Positions 54,989-63,999 of a stretch of 64,000 bases of DNA are shown here, in pieces; the first letter of the stretch is position 1, and every line of letters begins with the position of its first letter. The notes beneath the pieces are model-generated. The model was not told the DNA's origin and did no database searches. It saw only the letters and a list, made by a program, of their open reading frames with translations. Source of the DNA: Mycobacterium terramassiliense (GTDB taxonomy: Bacteria; Actinomycetota; Actinomycetes; Mycobacteriales; Mycobacteriaceae); the NCBI RefSeq assembly GCF_900157385.1, contig NZ_LT717700.1, positions 705,818 through 769,817 on the forward strand, written 5' to 3'. The translations under genes and the position numbers were made by a program.

Positions 54989-55003
54989 AAGACTATCGGT
55001 CTT
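54989..55003. promoter_or_regulatory. Putative operator between TetR and MFS genes
   Basis: AAGAC (54989-54993), TATCG, GTCTT (54999-55003) is a 5-bp inverted repeat with a 5-base centre, 34 bases upstream of the MFS start and 94 bases upstream of the TetR start. A second TATCGG occurs at 54974-54979. The size is short, but the place between divergent TetR and efflux genes is typical of a TetR operator. Confidence 0.45.
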
Positions 55004-55037
55004 AAAACTTCTACGCCCCCGTTAGGAGGCGCTTCCC

Positions 55038-56651
55038 ATGGTCGAAACCCTGGTACGGCCTGATCAGCGTAATGATAGGGCGGGAGTCGGCGGAAGCCCA
55101 CGCGCCCGAACCTGGACCCTGGCCGTCGCCTGCATGGGAGTGGGGCTGGTCGTCGCGTCGATGACGGCGCTCAACACGGCGCTGGGCGACCTCGCGGTGG
55201 CCACCTCCGCGACGCAGTCGCAGCTGAACTGGATCGTCGACGGGTACACGGTGGCCCTGGCGTGTCTGTTGCTGCCCGCCGGCGCGCTCGGCGACCGCTA
55301 CGGCCGGCGGGGCGCCCTGCTGGCCGGTCTGGTGATCTTCGCGCTCGGCTCGGCCGCCCCGGCGATGTTGCACACCCCGCTGCAGATCATCGCGGGCCGG
55401 GCCGCGGCCGGTGTGGGCGCCGCCTTCGTGATGCCCGCGACGCTGTCGCTACTCACCGTGGCCTATCCGAAAGAAGACCGCGTCAAGGCCGTCGGCATCT
55501 GGGCGGGCACGGCCGGTTCCGGGGCGGTCCTCGGCATGCTCGGATCCGGTGTGCTGCTTGAGTTTTGGGCCTGGCATGCCATCTTCTGGTCGCTGGGCGT
55601 CGCCGGTTTGGTGATCTTCGCGCTGGCGTGCACGGTGGCCTCCTCGCGCGACAGCACCGCCCCGCCCATCGACAAGCCCGGCGCGGTCCTGATCGGGGCG
55701 GCGCTGGCGATCGGCGTCGCGGCGATCCTGGAGGCGCCCAATCGCGGGTGGAGCGATCCCCTGGTCTGGGGCGGGCTCGTCGCGGGGGCCGTGATCGCCG
55801 CGGTGTTCGGCGTCGTCGAAGTCCGGCGGCGCCAACCGCTCCTGGACATGCGGCTGTTCGCCGACCCCGGCTTCGCTACCGGGGTCGCGTCGATCGTCGT
55901 GCTGTTCGGGGCGACGTTCGGCTTCTTCTACCTGGGCATGCAGTACGTGCAGCAGATCCTGGGCTATTCGCCGCTGATGACGGCGGTCGCGTTCACGCCG
56001 TTCATGGTTCCGCTGGCCATCTGCTCGGCGTTGTCGTTCTGGTACCTGCCCAAGCTCGGCCTGCGGCTGGTGATCTTCATGGGCACGGCGTTGATGTCGG
56101 TGGGGTTCATCAGCATGCACGTACTCGACCTGCACACGTCATACCTGGAATTGGCCTGGCCCACCCTGATCCTCAGTACCGGTATCGGATTCTGCACCGC
56201 GCCGACGACGTCGGCGATCATGGGCGCGGTCCCGGACGAAAAGCAGGGCGTCGCCTCCGCGGTCAACGACGCCTCGCGGGAGATGGGCGGGGCGTTGGGG
56301 ATCGCCGTCGCCGGTTCGATCCTGGCCGGGCGCTATTCGCGGGAGCTGGCGCCGCACCTGACGCAGTTCCCCGCGCCGGTCCGCGGACCGGCGACCGATT
56401 CACTCGCCAAAGCCGTCGAAGTGGCGGACAAGCTCGGGCCGCAGGGGCGGCCCCTGGCCGAGCTGAGCAAAACCGCCTTCATGACGTCGATGCACTCCTC
56501 GACGACGGTGCTGGCCGTCATCGTCGCCGTCGCCGCGGTCCTCATCGGGTTGTGGGCCCCCGGGCCTGACGGGAGGCAGCTGACCCCGGTGCGCGGGGCC
56601 GTCGCCAGGGCCAGGCGTGCCGCCGGCCGGCATCGGGCGGCGGCGCGCTGA
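55038..56651 (+). CDS. MFS drug-efflux transporter, DHA2 (EmrB/QacA) type
   Basis: The 537-aa membrane protein has about 14 helices. Helix 1 and motif D-like sequence are in WTLAVACMGVGLVVASMTALN and LNWIVDGYTVALACLLLPAGALGDRYGRRGALL (motif A GDRYGRRG), and motif C-like GTAGSGAVLGMLGSGVLLEF follows. DHA2 family members export drugs, dyes or lipids by proton antiport. AGGAGG at 55023-55028 precedes the ATG by nine bases. Divergence from a TetR gene suggests induction by a substrate. The C-terminus is Arg-rich (RARRAAGRHRAAAR). Confidence 0.92.
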   Translation: MVETLVRPDQRNDRAGVGGSPRARTWTLAVACMGVGLVVASMTALNTALGDLAVATSATQSQLNWIVDGYTVALACLLLPAGALGDRYGRRGALLAGLVIFALGSAAPAMLHTPLQIIAGRAAAGVGAAFVMPATLSLLTVAYPKEDRVKAVGIWAGTAGSGAVLGMLGSGVLLEFWAWHAIFWSLGVAGLVIFALACTVASSRDSTAPPIDKPGAVLIGAALAIGVAAILEAPNRGWSDPLVWGGLVAGAVIAAVFGVVEVRRRQPLLDMRLFADPGFATGVASIVVLFGATFGFFYLGMQYVQQILGYSPLMTAVAFTPFMVPLAICSALSFWYLPKLGLRLVIFMGTALMSVGFISMHVLDLHTSYLELAWPTLILSTGIGFCTAPTTSAIMGAVPDEKQGVASAVNDASREMGGALGIAVAGSILAGRYSRELAPHLTQFPAPVRGPATDSLAKAVEVADKLGPQGRPLAELSKTAFMTSMHSSTTVLAVIVAVAAVLIGLWAPGPDGRQLTPVRGAVARARRAAGRHRAAAR

Positions 56652-57496
56652 CGGCCAATGTCGCTGCCGGAGAACAGGACCGATCGACCGACGGCGTGGT
56701 GACGGGGGCCCGTTCGGCCTGATTTTTCTTCCGGCGCCCACCAAGTCGGTCTGGACGCTTGCCAAGATCCGCCCGTCGTGGTATCAGAAAATATATATCG
56801 ACAGGTGCAGGTCATCTCGTAGGTTGAGGTGGGTGTGATGTTGATGGGTCTCGACCCGCTGAGCAAACAACAGGGGACGGTTGGTGCGCCGGTGTGCCCG
56901 GCGTTGATCGAGGCGGCGGCGATCGTGGAGGCCGAGTGGCTGCGCCTCAGGCCGCCGAGCGGCCCGGCTCGCCACGTCACCTGTGAGTTGCCCGCTCCTC
57001 GGCGAGGTCGGTGCCGACTCCACACCTCGGTAACCACGAAACCCACGCCGCGCGCAGGGCCGACGTGCCGCGGTGAGTTGGCGTCCCGATGGCCGGTTCC
57101 CCGGGTCTGGGCGCGGGAACGATCGCCTCCGGCCGCGGGATGATGCGCAATCGCCGGTCGAGTCCTACCGAAGGGAGGTGGTGCAGACGGGGACCTCGTA
57201 CCGTCCACGAATATTGCGACGCAGAGTTCGCGCCTGACGCAAAATCAGCCGCGCGCCCGCCACTTGTCGTGGCCATCTACGTGGACAGCACGAACGTCGC
57301 CGCATTTTTCCGGGCGGGTCGCGCCCGGCTCGATCCCCCGCGGATCGCGGCCGTGGCGCGGCCCGCCCCTTTTTTCGGCAACTGCGTGAAGATCAGCTGA
57401 AAACGCCTCGGCGACCCCGTCCAGGGCGCTAGCATCCGGTGGAGCGGGGTCCGTTGTGGGGAGGCGGGCGCCGTCGAGGCTAGCCGGGGGAGCGGA
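56652..57496 (+). other. 845-base stretch without a confident gene
   Basis: No reading frame here shows a recognisable domain or a good ribosome site. The best candidate is a small frame from ATG 56838 to 57143 (MLMGLDPLSKQQGTVGAP, then PALIEAAAIVEAEWLRLRPP). The first 50 codons look coding-like, but the rest turns Arg/Pro-rich, so it could be a decayed gene. An AT-rich run ATATATATCG around 56790 and a T-run at 57370-57376 are the only non-coding landmarks. The corresponding M. tuberculosis interval carries hypothetical genes Rv0698/Rv0699; similarity was not assessable. Confidence 0.4.
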
Positions 57497-58363
57497 ATGT
57501 CCTATGTGATCGCAGCGCCGGAGTACGTGGCAGCCGCCGCAATGGATTTGGCGAATATCGGATCCATGGTCAGCGACGCCAACTCGGCCGCGCTGGGTCC
57601 GGTTTCGAGCGTGCTGCCCGCGGGCGCCGACGAGGTATCGGCCGGCATCGCGAGCCTGTTCGACGCGCACGCCCAGATCTACCAGGCGCTCAGCGCCGCC
57701 GCGCAGGCGTTCCACGCCCAGTTCGTGCAGCTGATGAGCGCCGGCGGGGAGCAGTACGCGCTTGCCGAGGCCGCGAACGCCACTCCCCTGCAAACCGCCG
57801 GCCAGAGCGTGCTGAGCGGGGGCAATGCGCCCAGCCAGGCGCTGTCGACCGCGCAACCGCTGATGGGCCCCGCCGCATCGGCGGGCTCGGCGGCGGCGAG
57901 TGTGCCGGCGGCAACGGCGGGTCTGGCGGGCGGTGCGGCCCCGGCCGCGCCCGCGGCGTCCGTTGCGCCGGCGGTCGCGCCGGCGCCGGTCGCACCCGTT
58001 GCACTGGCACCGACCGCAACGCCGTTCGCGGCGGCTCCGGCCGTGGCTCCGGCGGCCGCGCCGGTTGCCGCGATGCAGGCCGCGACGCCGGCTTACGCTC
58101 CGGCGGCCGCAGCGGTGGCCGCGCCGGCGCCGGCAAGCATGCCGGTCGAGGCGGCGCCGGTGGAAGCACCGGCATTCTCTCCCGTGTCCGCGGCGCAGGC
58201 GATGCCCATCACCACGCCGCTCAACGCGGCGCCCGCGGCGACACCTAACTATTCTCCGGCGACGCCGGCCTACTCTCCGGCGACGGCGGCAGCGACCGGA
58301 TCTCACGAGGAGCAACCGATGGCGGCGGGCATGCCGATCGAGATGGAGCCCTACTCGTCCTGA
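57497..58363 (+). CDS. PE-family protein with Ala/Pro-rich C-terminus
   Basis: The 288-aa protein has a PE domain (MSYVIAAPEYVAAAAMDLAN at the start; IASLFDAHAQIYQALSAAAQ) that ends with QYALAEAANATPLQ, containing the YxxxE ESX secretion signal. After a PLQTAGQSVLSGGNAP linker, residues about 125-270 are a low-complexity Ala/Pro/Val tract with ATPAYAPAAA and YSPATPAYSPATAA repeats, and the C-terminus is acidic (EEQPMAAGMPIEMEPYSS). It probably reaches the cell surface by ESX-5. No PPE partner is adjacent. It is convergent with mftG, 31 bases apart. Confidence 0.9.
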   Translation: MSYVIAAPEYVAAAAMDLANIGSMVSDANSAALGPVSSVLPAGADEVSAGIASLFDAHAQIYQALSAAAQAFHAQFVQLMSAGGEQYALAEAANATPLQTAGQSVLSGGNAPSQALSTAQPLMGPAASAGSAAASVPAATAGLAGGAAPAAPAASVAPAVAPAPVAPVALAPTATPFAAAPAVAPAAAPVAAMQAATPAYAPAAAAVAAPAPASMPVEAAPVEAPAFSPVSAAQAMPITTPLNAAPAATPNYSPATPAYSPATAAATGSHEEQPMAAGMPIEMEPYSS

Positions 58364-58394
58364 TTCACCGCGCGCCGTTCTTCCGTGGCCTCAC

Positions 58395-59816
58395 TCACGC
58401 AACGAATTCGGCGGCCCGGTGCCCGAGCATCACGATCGTCGCGTGCGGTCCGCGGCTGGTGATGGCGGGCAGGATGGAACCGTCCATCACCCAAAGGTTT
58501 TCGACTCCCAGCACCCGGCAACGCGGGTCAACGACGGCGCCCATCGGCGCGGTGCCGCAGAGGTGTTGGGACGTCGACCACACCGGTGAGCCGACAGAGG
58601 CTGTGGCGCCGGCCAATTCGCGCGCGAGTTCGCTCCCCTCGCGCAGCGCCGCGACGTCGTCGGGCTCGCTGTCGTAGCGGTGCTCGATCCGCGGCGGCAC
58701 GGCCGGATCCGGCGAGACCAACGTGATGCGCCCGCGCGCCCGCGGCCGCATCAGCGCCACCCCGATGTGCGGCCAGTCGGGGTGCCCCGCGGTCCCGTCA
58801 CCGGTCATCGCCACGAATCCCCCCGTGTACGGTCTGATCTCGAGACCGTCGGCGGTCCCGAGCACCACCTCCACCACGGGCCGACCCGGCGCCACGGCCC
58901 AGTTCGTCGGCAACACCCACTCGGGGTGGTCGCTGCACGACGTGCCCACCGGCAGCGGCGTCACCACCGGGACACCGGCGGCCCGCAGCATCGCTTCGTC
59001 GCCGATGCCGGAGAGCATCAGCAGCTGAGCCGACCGTATCGCCCCGGCGCACAACACTATTCGGTCGGCGGCCAGCTCCATCGGGCCGTGCGGGCCGATG
59101 GCGTCGACGCCGACCACGGTAGCGCCGGAGAAACGCAGCCGCACCGCCCGGGTGCGCTCCAGCAGGGTAAGGTTGGGCCGCCCCAGCGCCGGGAGGAGAT
59201 ATGCCGCACCAGAGCCGGTGCGTACGCCATCGACGATGTTCAGCGGGACCGCGCCCAGTCCCGAAATCGGTTCCGGCCCACAGTCGTTGAGATCGCCGAT
59301 CCACCGAAATCCGGCGCTCTCCGCCGCCGCGATGAAAGTTTCTGTGGTTCCCGTCATTTCGCGCGTCCGACGCACGGCGATCGGGCCGCTTTTGCCGTGG
59401 GCGGGGCCGTCGAAATCGAGGTCGGTCTCGATGGCGCGGTAGTGCTCGAGCACCTCCGGCCATGTCCAACCGGGTAGCGGGGCGCGGTCGAAGTCACTGG
59501 GCAGGGCGCGGCAGAAGTAGCCTCCGTTGATGGCGCCCGAGCCGCCGACCGTCTTACCGCGCACGATCGGAAGCTTGAGGTCGTGCCGATCGGTGAGGTG
59601 GGTCAGGTAGCGCTCGGCCACCGGGCTGCCGACCCCGATCGGCAGTTGCAGCCCATTGCTCGTCAACGCCAGCAAGTCCGGATCGGACAGCCCTGGGCCG
59701 GCCTCGAGGACGGTCACGGTGCGGTCGGGATCGCGACAAAGGCGTTCGGCAACAACCGATCCGGCGCTGCCGGCGCCGACTATCAGCACGTCGCTGCGCG
59801 GGACGGCCCCGGTCAA
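58395..59816 (-). CDS. mftG: Mycofactocin-associated GMC-family flavin dehydrogenase
   Basis: The roughly 473-aa GMC oxidoreductase has the FAD motif LIVGAGSAGSVVAERLCRDP, LKLPIVRGKTVGGSGAINGG (GMC signature 1) and the C-terminal WSTSQHLCGTAPMGAVVDPR with the active-site His, then GPHATIVMLGHRAAEFV. MftG is reported to link mycofactocin reoxidation to the respiratory chain during alcohol metabolism. The TTG at 59814-59816, 17 bases after mftF, is used; the longer frame to 59885 runs into mftF. Last gene of the mftC-mftG chain here. Confidence 0.92.
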   Translation of the reverse strand: MTGAVPRSDVLIVGAGSAGSVVAERLCRDPDRTVTVLEAGPGLSDPDLLALTSNGLQLPIGVGSPVAERYLTHLTDRHDLKLPIVRGKTVGGSGAINGGYFCRALPSDFDRAPLPGWTWPEVLEHYRAIETDLDFDGPAHGKSGPIAVRRTREMTGTTETFIAAAESAGFRWIGDLNDCGPEPISGLGAVPLNIVDGVRTGSGAAYLLPALGRPNLTLLERTRAVRLRFSGATVVGVDAIGPHGPMELAADRIVLCAGAIRSAQLLMLSGIGDEAMLRAAGVPVVTPLPVGTSCSDHPEWVLPTNWAVAPGRPVVEVVLGTADGLEIRPYTGGFVAMTGDGTAGHPDWPHIGVALMRPRARGRITLVSPDPAVPPRIEHRYDSEPDDVAALREGSELARELAGATASVGSPVWSTSQHLCGTAPMGAVVDPRCRVLGVENLWVMDGSILPAITSRGPHATIVMLGHRAAEFVA

Positions 59817-59832
59817 GGCGGCTTCAGGACCA

Positions 59833-61245
59833 CTACGTGCGGATCTGCGGCTTGAGCGCGCGCACGTTGCGTTCGCGCGCCACACCCCACCACAGGCCGA
59901 GGCCGTAGGCCAGGTCGTCGATGCGCTTGAGCAACAGGTAGGTCAGCAGCCCGATCGGTTCGGCCTCGTCGCCGGTGGCGTCGCGGCGGCGGAGCCAGTC
60001 CACCACGCCGTCCATCACGGCCGCGACCAGCACCACGCGTCTGCAGTGGCGCGACAGGACGGCGGCGAGCAACGCCACCGGCCAGTAGTGCCGGCAGACG
60101 GCCGACGCCAGTTGCAGCGCCGCCGACCACAGGCCGCGGGTGGCGATCGTCACGACATCCCACAGCGAGGTCTCGGCGCTGCGCATGGCCTTGGCGATCC
60201 GACGGCCCGTCACCAACGCGACCACGATCGAGGCGAGCTGGCTGAGGCTGGTCCCCAGCGCCATGAGCGTCCAGGCCATCAACGCCCAGCCGGAGATCAC
60301 CACCGGCGCCGTCTTGTCCGGGTGGCGCACGGACAACGGGGCGGCCGAGCCGCCATAGAATGCCTTGCGCGCAAGCCAGTCCCGCAATTCGGTGCGGTGA
60401 TCGTGCGCGACCTGCGCGATCGGCTCGTAGCGCAGGCGGGCCCCCGCTTCGATGAGCCGCCAGCACAGGTCGACGTCCTCGCCGGACTGCATGGTCTCGT
60501 CGAACCCGCCCACGTCGCGCAGGGCCGAGCGGCGGCAGATGATGGCCGCGCTGGGGACGTAGGACACCGTGCTGTGGGGCAGCACCGGGGCCTCGCGCTC
60601 CCCGAGGTCCAGCGACGAGTGCACCGCCTCGTACCGCGCCACCACGTTCTCGCTGTGGGACAAACCGACGATGCGCGGCGCGACCAGGGCGACGGTGGGA
60701 TCGCAGAAGTGGCCGAGCAGGGCCTCCAGCCAACCCCGGCGCGGTGTCACGTCGGAGTCCAGGAAGGCGACGAAGTCCGTCGTGCAGGCGGCCAGGCCCG
60801 TGTTGCGTGCCGCCGCCGGACCCTTGCTGTAGGAGTGGCGCAACACCTCGACGTCGCAGTGGGCGCCGATGAAGTCTTCGGCCTCGATGGGCGGGAAGGA
60901 GCCGTCGTCGACCACGACGACGCGCAGCCCGCGCAGCGAACTCACCAGGCGCCGCACGCCGGAAACGTTGTCGCGCACCGGAATTACGACGGTCACGTCG
61001 CGGTGTGAGGGGCCACCCGCGGGCCGGGGGTGGGCCACCGTGGCGTCCAGCAGGGTGCGGGCCAGCTGCGCGCTGACGTCGTCGCGGACCTTCAGCCGGC
61101 CGTCGGACAGCATGCTCTGGGCGGCCGGAGCCAACTTCAGCAGGCGCGTCGGTGAGCCGCCCAGCAGAGCCGAGCCGTCGCCGAGCACCCGCACCCGGCG
61201 ATCGACCTGGACGGCGAATCCGTCCGGCAACCGCGTGGCCGTCAT
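59833..61245 (-). CDS. mftF: Mycofactocin glycosyltransferase
   Basis: The 470-aa protein is a GT2-family, GT-A fold glycosyltransferase that adds beta-1,4-glucose units to (pre)mycofactocin. [23 protein letters not shown] begins the GT domain, VVVDDGS follows, then the DxD motif [20 protein letters not shown] and [17 protein letters not shown]. The C-terminal 150 residues hold hydrophobic segments ([29 protein letters not shown]; the quoted run is about residues 320-348, in part) for membrane association. The ATG at 61243-61245 overlaps the mftE stop; the longer frame to 61773 is inside mftE. Confidence 0.93.
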   Translation of the reverse strand: MTATRLPDGFAVQVDRRVRVLGDGSALLGGSPTRLLKLAPAAQSMLSDGRLKVRDDVSAQLARTLLDATVAHPRPAGGPSHRDVTVVIPVRDNVSGVRRLVSSLRGLRVVVVDDGSFPPIEAEDFIGAHCDVEVLRHSYSKGPAAARNTGLAACTTDFVAFLDSDVTPRRGWLEALLGHFCDPTVALVAPRIVGLSHSENVVARYEAVHSSLDLGEREAPVLPHSTVSYVPSAAIICRRSALRDVGGFDETMQSGEDVDLCWRLIEAGARLRYEPIAQVAHDHRTELRDWLARKAFYGGSAAPLSVRHPDKTAPVVISGWALMAWTLMALGTSLSQLASIVVALVTGRRIAKAMRSAETSLWDVVTIATRGLWSAALQLASAVCRHYWPVALLAAVLSRHCRRVVLVAAVMDGVVDWLRRRDATGDEAEPIGLLTYLLLKRIDDLAYGLGLWWGVARERNVRALKPQIRT

Positions 61246-61973
61246 GTGAGCATCCCGTCGGGCCCGGGCGACCACCGGGCGACTCGACGGACGCAGTCGT
61301 CGACCATCTCGCCGAAGATGCGCTTGCCCTCGGCGGCGGTCGCGGTCGTCGGGTCCCCCAGCACCCCGACCGGGCTGACCGCCGCGACTCCCCCGCGACG
61401 CATCGCGGGAAGCAGGTCGGGCAGCGGCGCCCGGTTGCCGGCGAGCCACCGGTCGCTTCGCACCTCCGTCGGTGAGATATGGAGCAACACGGAAGTTTCG
61501 GTATGGCCGGCGTGGGCGTCCCCGCCGGGGGCCACGCAGGGGCACCAGCCGGCGTCTCGTCCTTCGGCGCGCAGCCGTCCGACGGCCGCCCGCAACGCGC
61601 CGACGTTGCCGCCGTGGCCGTTGATGAAGACCAGGCTCGGGGCCCAGCAGGCGGCTGACCTGCCGTACTCCACCAAGAGCAGCGTCAGGGCCTCGGTGCC
61701 GATGGAGATGGTGCCGGCGAAGTCCTGGTGTTCGCCGCTGGCGCCGTACGCGATGGCCGGCGCGACCAGCCACGGTTGTTCGAGGCGGGCCCGAGCCCCG
61801 CGGGCGACCGCGGCCGCGATGCGGTTGTCAGTGTCCAACGGCAGGTGCGGACCGTGTTGTTCGGTCGACCCCAGCGGGACCATTATTGACGGCGAGGTAC
61901 TGAATAGCTGGCTCGACGTCGCCGCTCCTAATTCGCCGAGTACGGGCACTGGCTGATGGTAGGACGAATTCAC
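61242..61973 (-). CDS. mftE: Mycofactocin precursor peptide peptidase (creatininase family)
   Basis: The 243-aa metallopeptidase of the creatininase fold hydrolyses the modified MftA peptide to release AHDP. Metal ligands are visible in [14 protein letters not shown] (Glu38, His40, Asp49), [12 protein letters not shown] and HAGHTETSV. Unlike the tight spacing elsewhere in the cluster, 178 AT-rich bases separate it from mftD. The start ATG at 61973 has only a weak upstream ribosome site. Position matches Rv0695. Confidence 0.92.
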   Translation of the reverse strand: MNSSYHQPVPVLGELGAATSSQLFSTSPSIMVPLGSTEQHGPHLPLDTDNRIAAAVARGARARLEQPWLVAPAIAYGASGEHQDFAGTISIGTEALTLLLVEYGRSAACWAPSLVFINGHGGNVGALRAAVGRLRAEGRDAGWCPCVAPGGDAHAGHTETSVLLHISPTEVRSDRWLAGNRAPLPDLLPAMRRGGVAAVSPVGVLGDPTTATAAEGKRIFGEMVDDCVRRVARWSPGPDGMLT

Positions 61974-62151
61974 CTGGCGTGCACCAATTGTTGACCCTCG
62001 AAAATATTTTTTTCTGGCTTGTTCACCGAGCGGTCGAATATGGTGACTCGTCCGTCACGGTTACCACGCGAACACCACAATTTTCGCGACGGCGGATTGA
62101 GATTAGATCAATTCCAGATCAAAACCTAGGAATCCCGCCCAACATTCTTAA
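61974..62151 (-). other. AT-rich intergenic break inside the mft cluster
   Basis: The 178-base gap between mftD and mftE is clearly poorer in G+C than the flanks, with runs such as AAAATATTTTTTT at 62000-62012. It contains GTGAC-N6-GTCAC at 62043-62058, a possible operator, and TTGATCT repeats near 62105-62122. It probably carries a promoter for mftE-mftF-mftG, which elsewhere in the cluster are tightly packed. Confidence 0.5.
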
Positions 62152-63333
62152 CTATGCGGGCGGCACCCCGAGCGAGCGGGTGAAGCCGTCCGGCACCAGG
62201 ATGTCGTCCGGGCCGAGGTCGTGGACCGACGAGTGCCCCAGCCCCATCAGCGCCGAGTCGATGCCCCCGCGCAGGATGTCGAGGACGTTTTCCACCCCCG
62301 CCTGCCCGGCCGCGGCGAGGCCCCACAGATAGGCGCGGCCGATCATCACCGCCCGCGCCCCCAGGGCCACCGCCTTGACGACGTCGCTTCCCCGGCGGAT
62401 GCCGCCGTCGAGCAGGACCTCGACCTGGTCACCGACCGCGCCGGCGACCGCGGGCAGGGCTCGAATCGACGCCGGCGTGCCGTCTAAGTTGTTGCCGCCG
62501 TGATTGGACACCGAGATCGCCGAAACACCGGCATCCACGGCCCTTTTGGCGTCATCGACGCGCATCACGCCCTTGAGCATGAAGGGCCCGCCCCACAGCT
62601 CGCGCAGCCAGGCGATGTCCTCCCACGTCGGCGGCGAGGTGCCCATCCACTCCCCGTAGGCGGCGAAGAACGCCGGGCCGGGCTCACCGCGTCGGCCCTG
62701 GTTCGGCACCCGCAGGTCCGGCGGGCGCAGCGTCTTGCCGTACTTGAACAGCCAGCGCGGCTTGAAGACGGCCTCCGGAGACTGCCGCAGGACGGTCCGC
62801 AGGTTCATGGCTTCGGGGATCTTCGGGCTACCCCAGTCGCGGCCGTGCGAGAACGACCAGTCGGTGGTGACGATCAACCCGACCGCGCCGGCCTGGCGCG
62901 CGCGTTCCACCCGCTGCGCGATCGCGTCGCGCCCGCCCAGCCAGTACACCTGGAAGAACACCTTGGGATTCGCGGCGATGACTTCCTCGATCGGCTTGCT
63001 CGCGAAAGAGGACAGGCCCATCGCCGTCCCCCGCGCCGCCGCCGCCCGCGCGACGGCGACCTCGCCGTCCGGGTCGACCGCCTGGACACCGGTGGGCGAA
63101 ATCAACACGGGCATCGAAATATCTTGTCCCATAACGGTGGTCGACAGGTCGCGCTTTTCCTGGGCGCCGACGACGTGGGGAGCGAATCCGAGTTCACCAA
63201 ATGCCGCGACGTTGTCGGAGACGGTGATGCCCTTTTCACTGCCCGCGAGCAGCGCCGAGTAAACGGATTTCGGTAGCCGCCGCTTCGCGCGTTGCTGGGC
63301 GATCGCCACCGTTTCGAACCATTGGTCGGCCAT
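62152..63333 (-). CDS. mftD: Pre-mycofactocin synthase, FMN-dependent
   Basis: The 393-aa protein is an FMN-dependent alpha-hydroxyacid dehydrogenase-like TIM barrel that oxidatively deaminates AHDP to the dione pre-mycofactocin. It has VLISPTGVQAVDPDGEVAVARAAAARG, the flavin-proximal Lys in FMLKGVMRVDDA, the catalytic His in SVSNHGGNNLDGTP, and GARAVMIGRAYLWGL for phosphate binding. Historically annotated lldD1 (Rv0694). It starts three bases after the mftC stop. Confidence 0.94.
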   Translation of the reverse strand: MADQWFETVAIAQQRAKRRLPKSVYSALLAGSEKGITVSDNVAAFGELGFAPHVVGAQEKRDLSTTVMGQDISMPVLISPTGVQAVDPDGEVAVARAAAARGTAMGLSSFASKPIEEVIAANPKVFFQVYWLGGRDAIAQRVERARQAGAVGLIVTTDWSFSHGRDWGSPKIPEAMNLRTVLRQSPEAVFKPRWLFKYGKTLRPPDLRVPNQGRRGEPGPAFFAAYGEWMGTSPPTWEDIAWLRELWGGPFMLKGVMRVDDAKRAVDAGVSAISVSNHGGNNLDGTPASIRALPAVAGAVGDQVEVLLDGGIRRGSDVVKAVALGARAVMIGRAYLWGLAAAGQAGVENVLDILRGGIDSALMGLGHSSVHDLGPDDILVPDGFTRSLGVPPA

Positions 63334-63336
63334 TGG

Positions 63337-63999
63337 TTACAGCGGGCTCTCGTCGCAGAGGCGGGCCGGGGGCCGCGAGAGTGTCAGCAGCACCGGCCCG
63401 GCGGCCTTGCGGGAGTGGTCGGCGCGCGGCCGCGGGGTCTGCCGCTCGCGGGCCAGCGCGGGGGCGCTGTGTCCCTGGACGCATTCGGGGTCCGGGCCGT
63501 CCAGCGGCAGGCCGGTGAAGAATTTTGCCGCCATGCAGCCGCCCCGGCAGCTGTCGTAGTGCCCGCAGCTGCCGCAGGCGCCCGCCGACTGCGGTTCGCG
63601 CAGCTCGCGAAACAGCGGCGCGTTCTTCCAGACGTTGTCAAATCCGCCGTCGGACAAGACGTTTCCCGCCAGGAATCGGTCATGGATGGCGAACGGGCAG
63701 GCGTACACGTCACCCACGGGGTCGATCAGGCACACCACCCGGCCCGCCCCGCACATGTTCAGGCCGGCCAGGGCCCCCGACGAGCCGAGCGGTGCCAGGT
63801 GAAAGAAGGAGTCACCGGTGAGCACCCGCTCCCCCTTGGCGACCAGCCAGTCGTACAGCTGGACCTGCTGGGCGGCGGTGGGATGCAGCTCCTCCCACAC
63901 GTCGGCTCCGCGGCCCGAGGGACGCAGCCGGGTGATGCGCAGGGTGGCACCGTAACGGCTTGCCAGCGCGGCGAATTCGTCGAGCTGGTCGACGTTGTG
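63337..63999 (-). CDS. mftC: Mycofactocin maturation radical SAM enzyme, C-terminal part (partial, cut by window end)
   Basis: Only the last 220 codons are visible; the gene continues past 64000. The end of the radical SAM domain (DEFAALASRYGATLRITRLRPSGRG) is followed by the SPASM domain, with Cys ligands in NMCGAGRVVCLIDPVGDVYACPFAIH and GACGSCGHYDSCRGGCMAAKFF (quoted in part). MftC decarboxylates and cyclises the C-terminal Val-Tyr of MftA. The C-terminus has a 40-residue tail after the last Cys cluster (PRPRADHSRKAAGPVLLTLS). Confidence 0.92.
   Translation of the reverse strand, partial: HNVDQLDEFAALASRYGATLRITRLRPSGRGADVWEELHPTAAQQVQLYDWLVAKGERVLTGDSFFHLAPLGSSGALAGLNMCGAGRVVCLIDPVGDVYACPFAIHDRFLAGNVLSDGGFDNVWKNAPLFRELREPQSAGACGSCGHYDSCRGGCMAAKFFTGLPLDGPDPECVQGHSAPALARERQTPRPRADHSRKAAGPVLLTLSRPPARLCDESPL

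Noticed and set aside
56333..57208. Minus-strand frame of 291 aa covering the MFS end and the gap
   Set aside because: Low-complexity, antisense to the MFS gene for a third of its length, with no ribosome site and no domain.
57900..58340. Ala/Pro repeats considered as a CRISPR-like or tandem DNA array
   Set aside because: Units are short, degenerate and in frame with the PE protein; no spacer structure.
59833..61773. A 646-aa version of MftF with extra N-terminal sequence
   Set aside because: The extra part is an out-of-frame reading of mftE; the ATG at 61245 overlaps the mftE stop and gives the normal 470-aa MftF.
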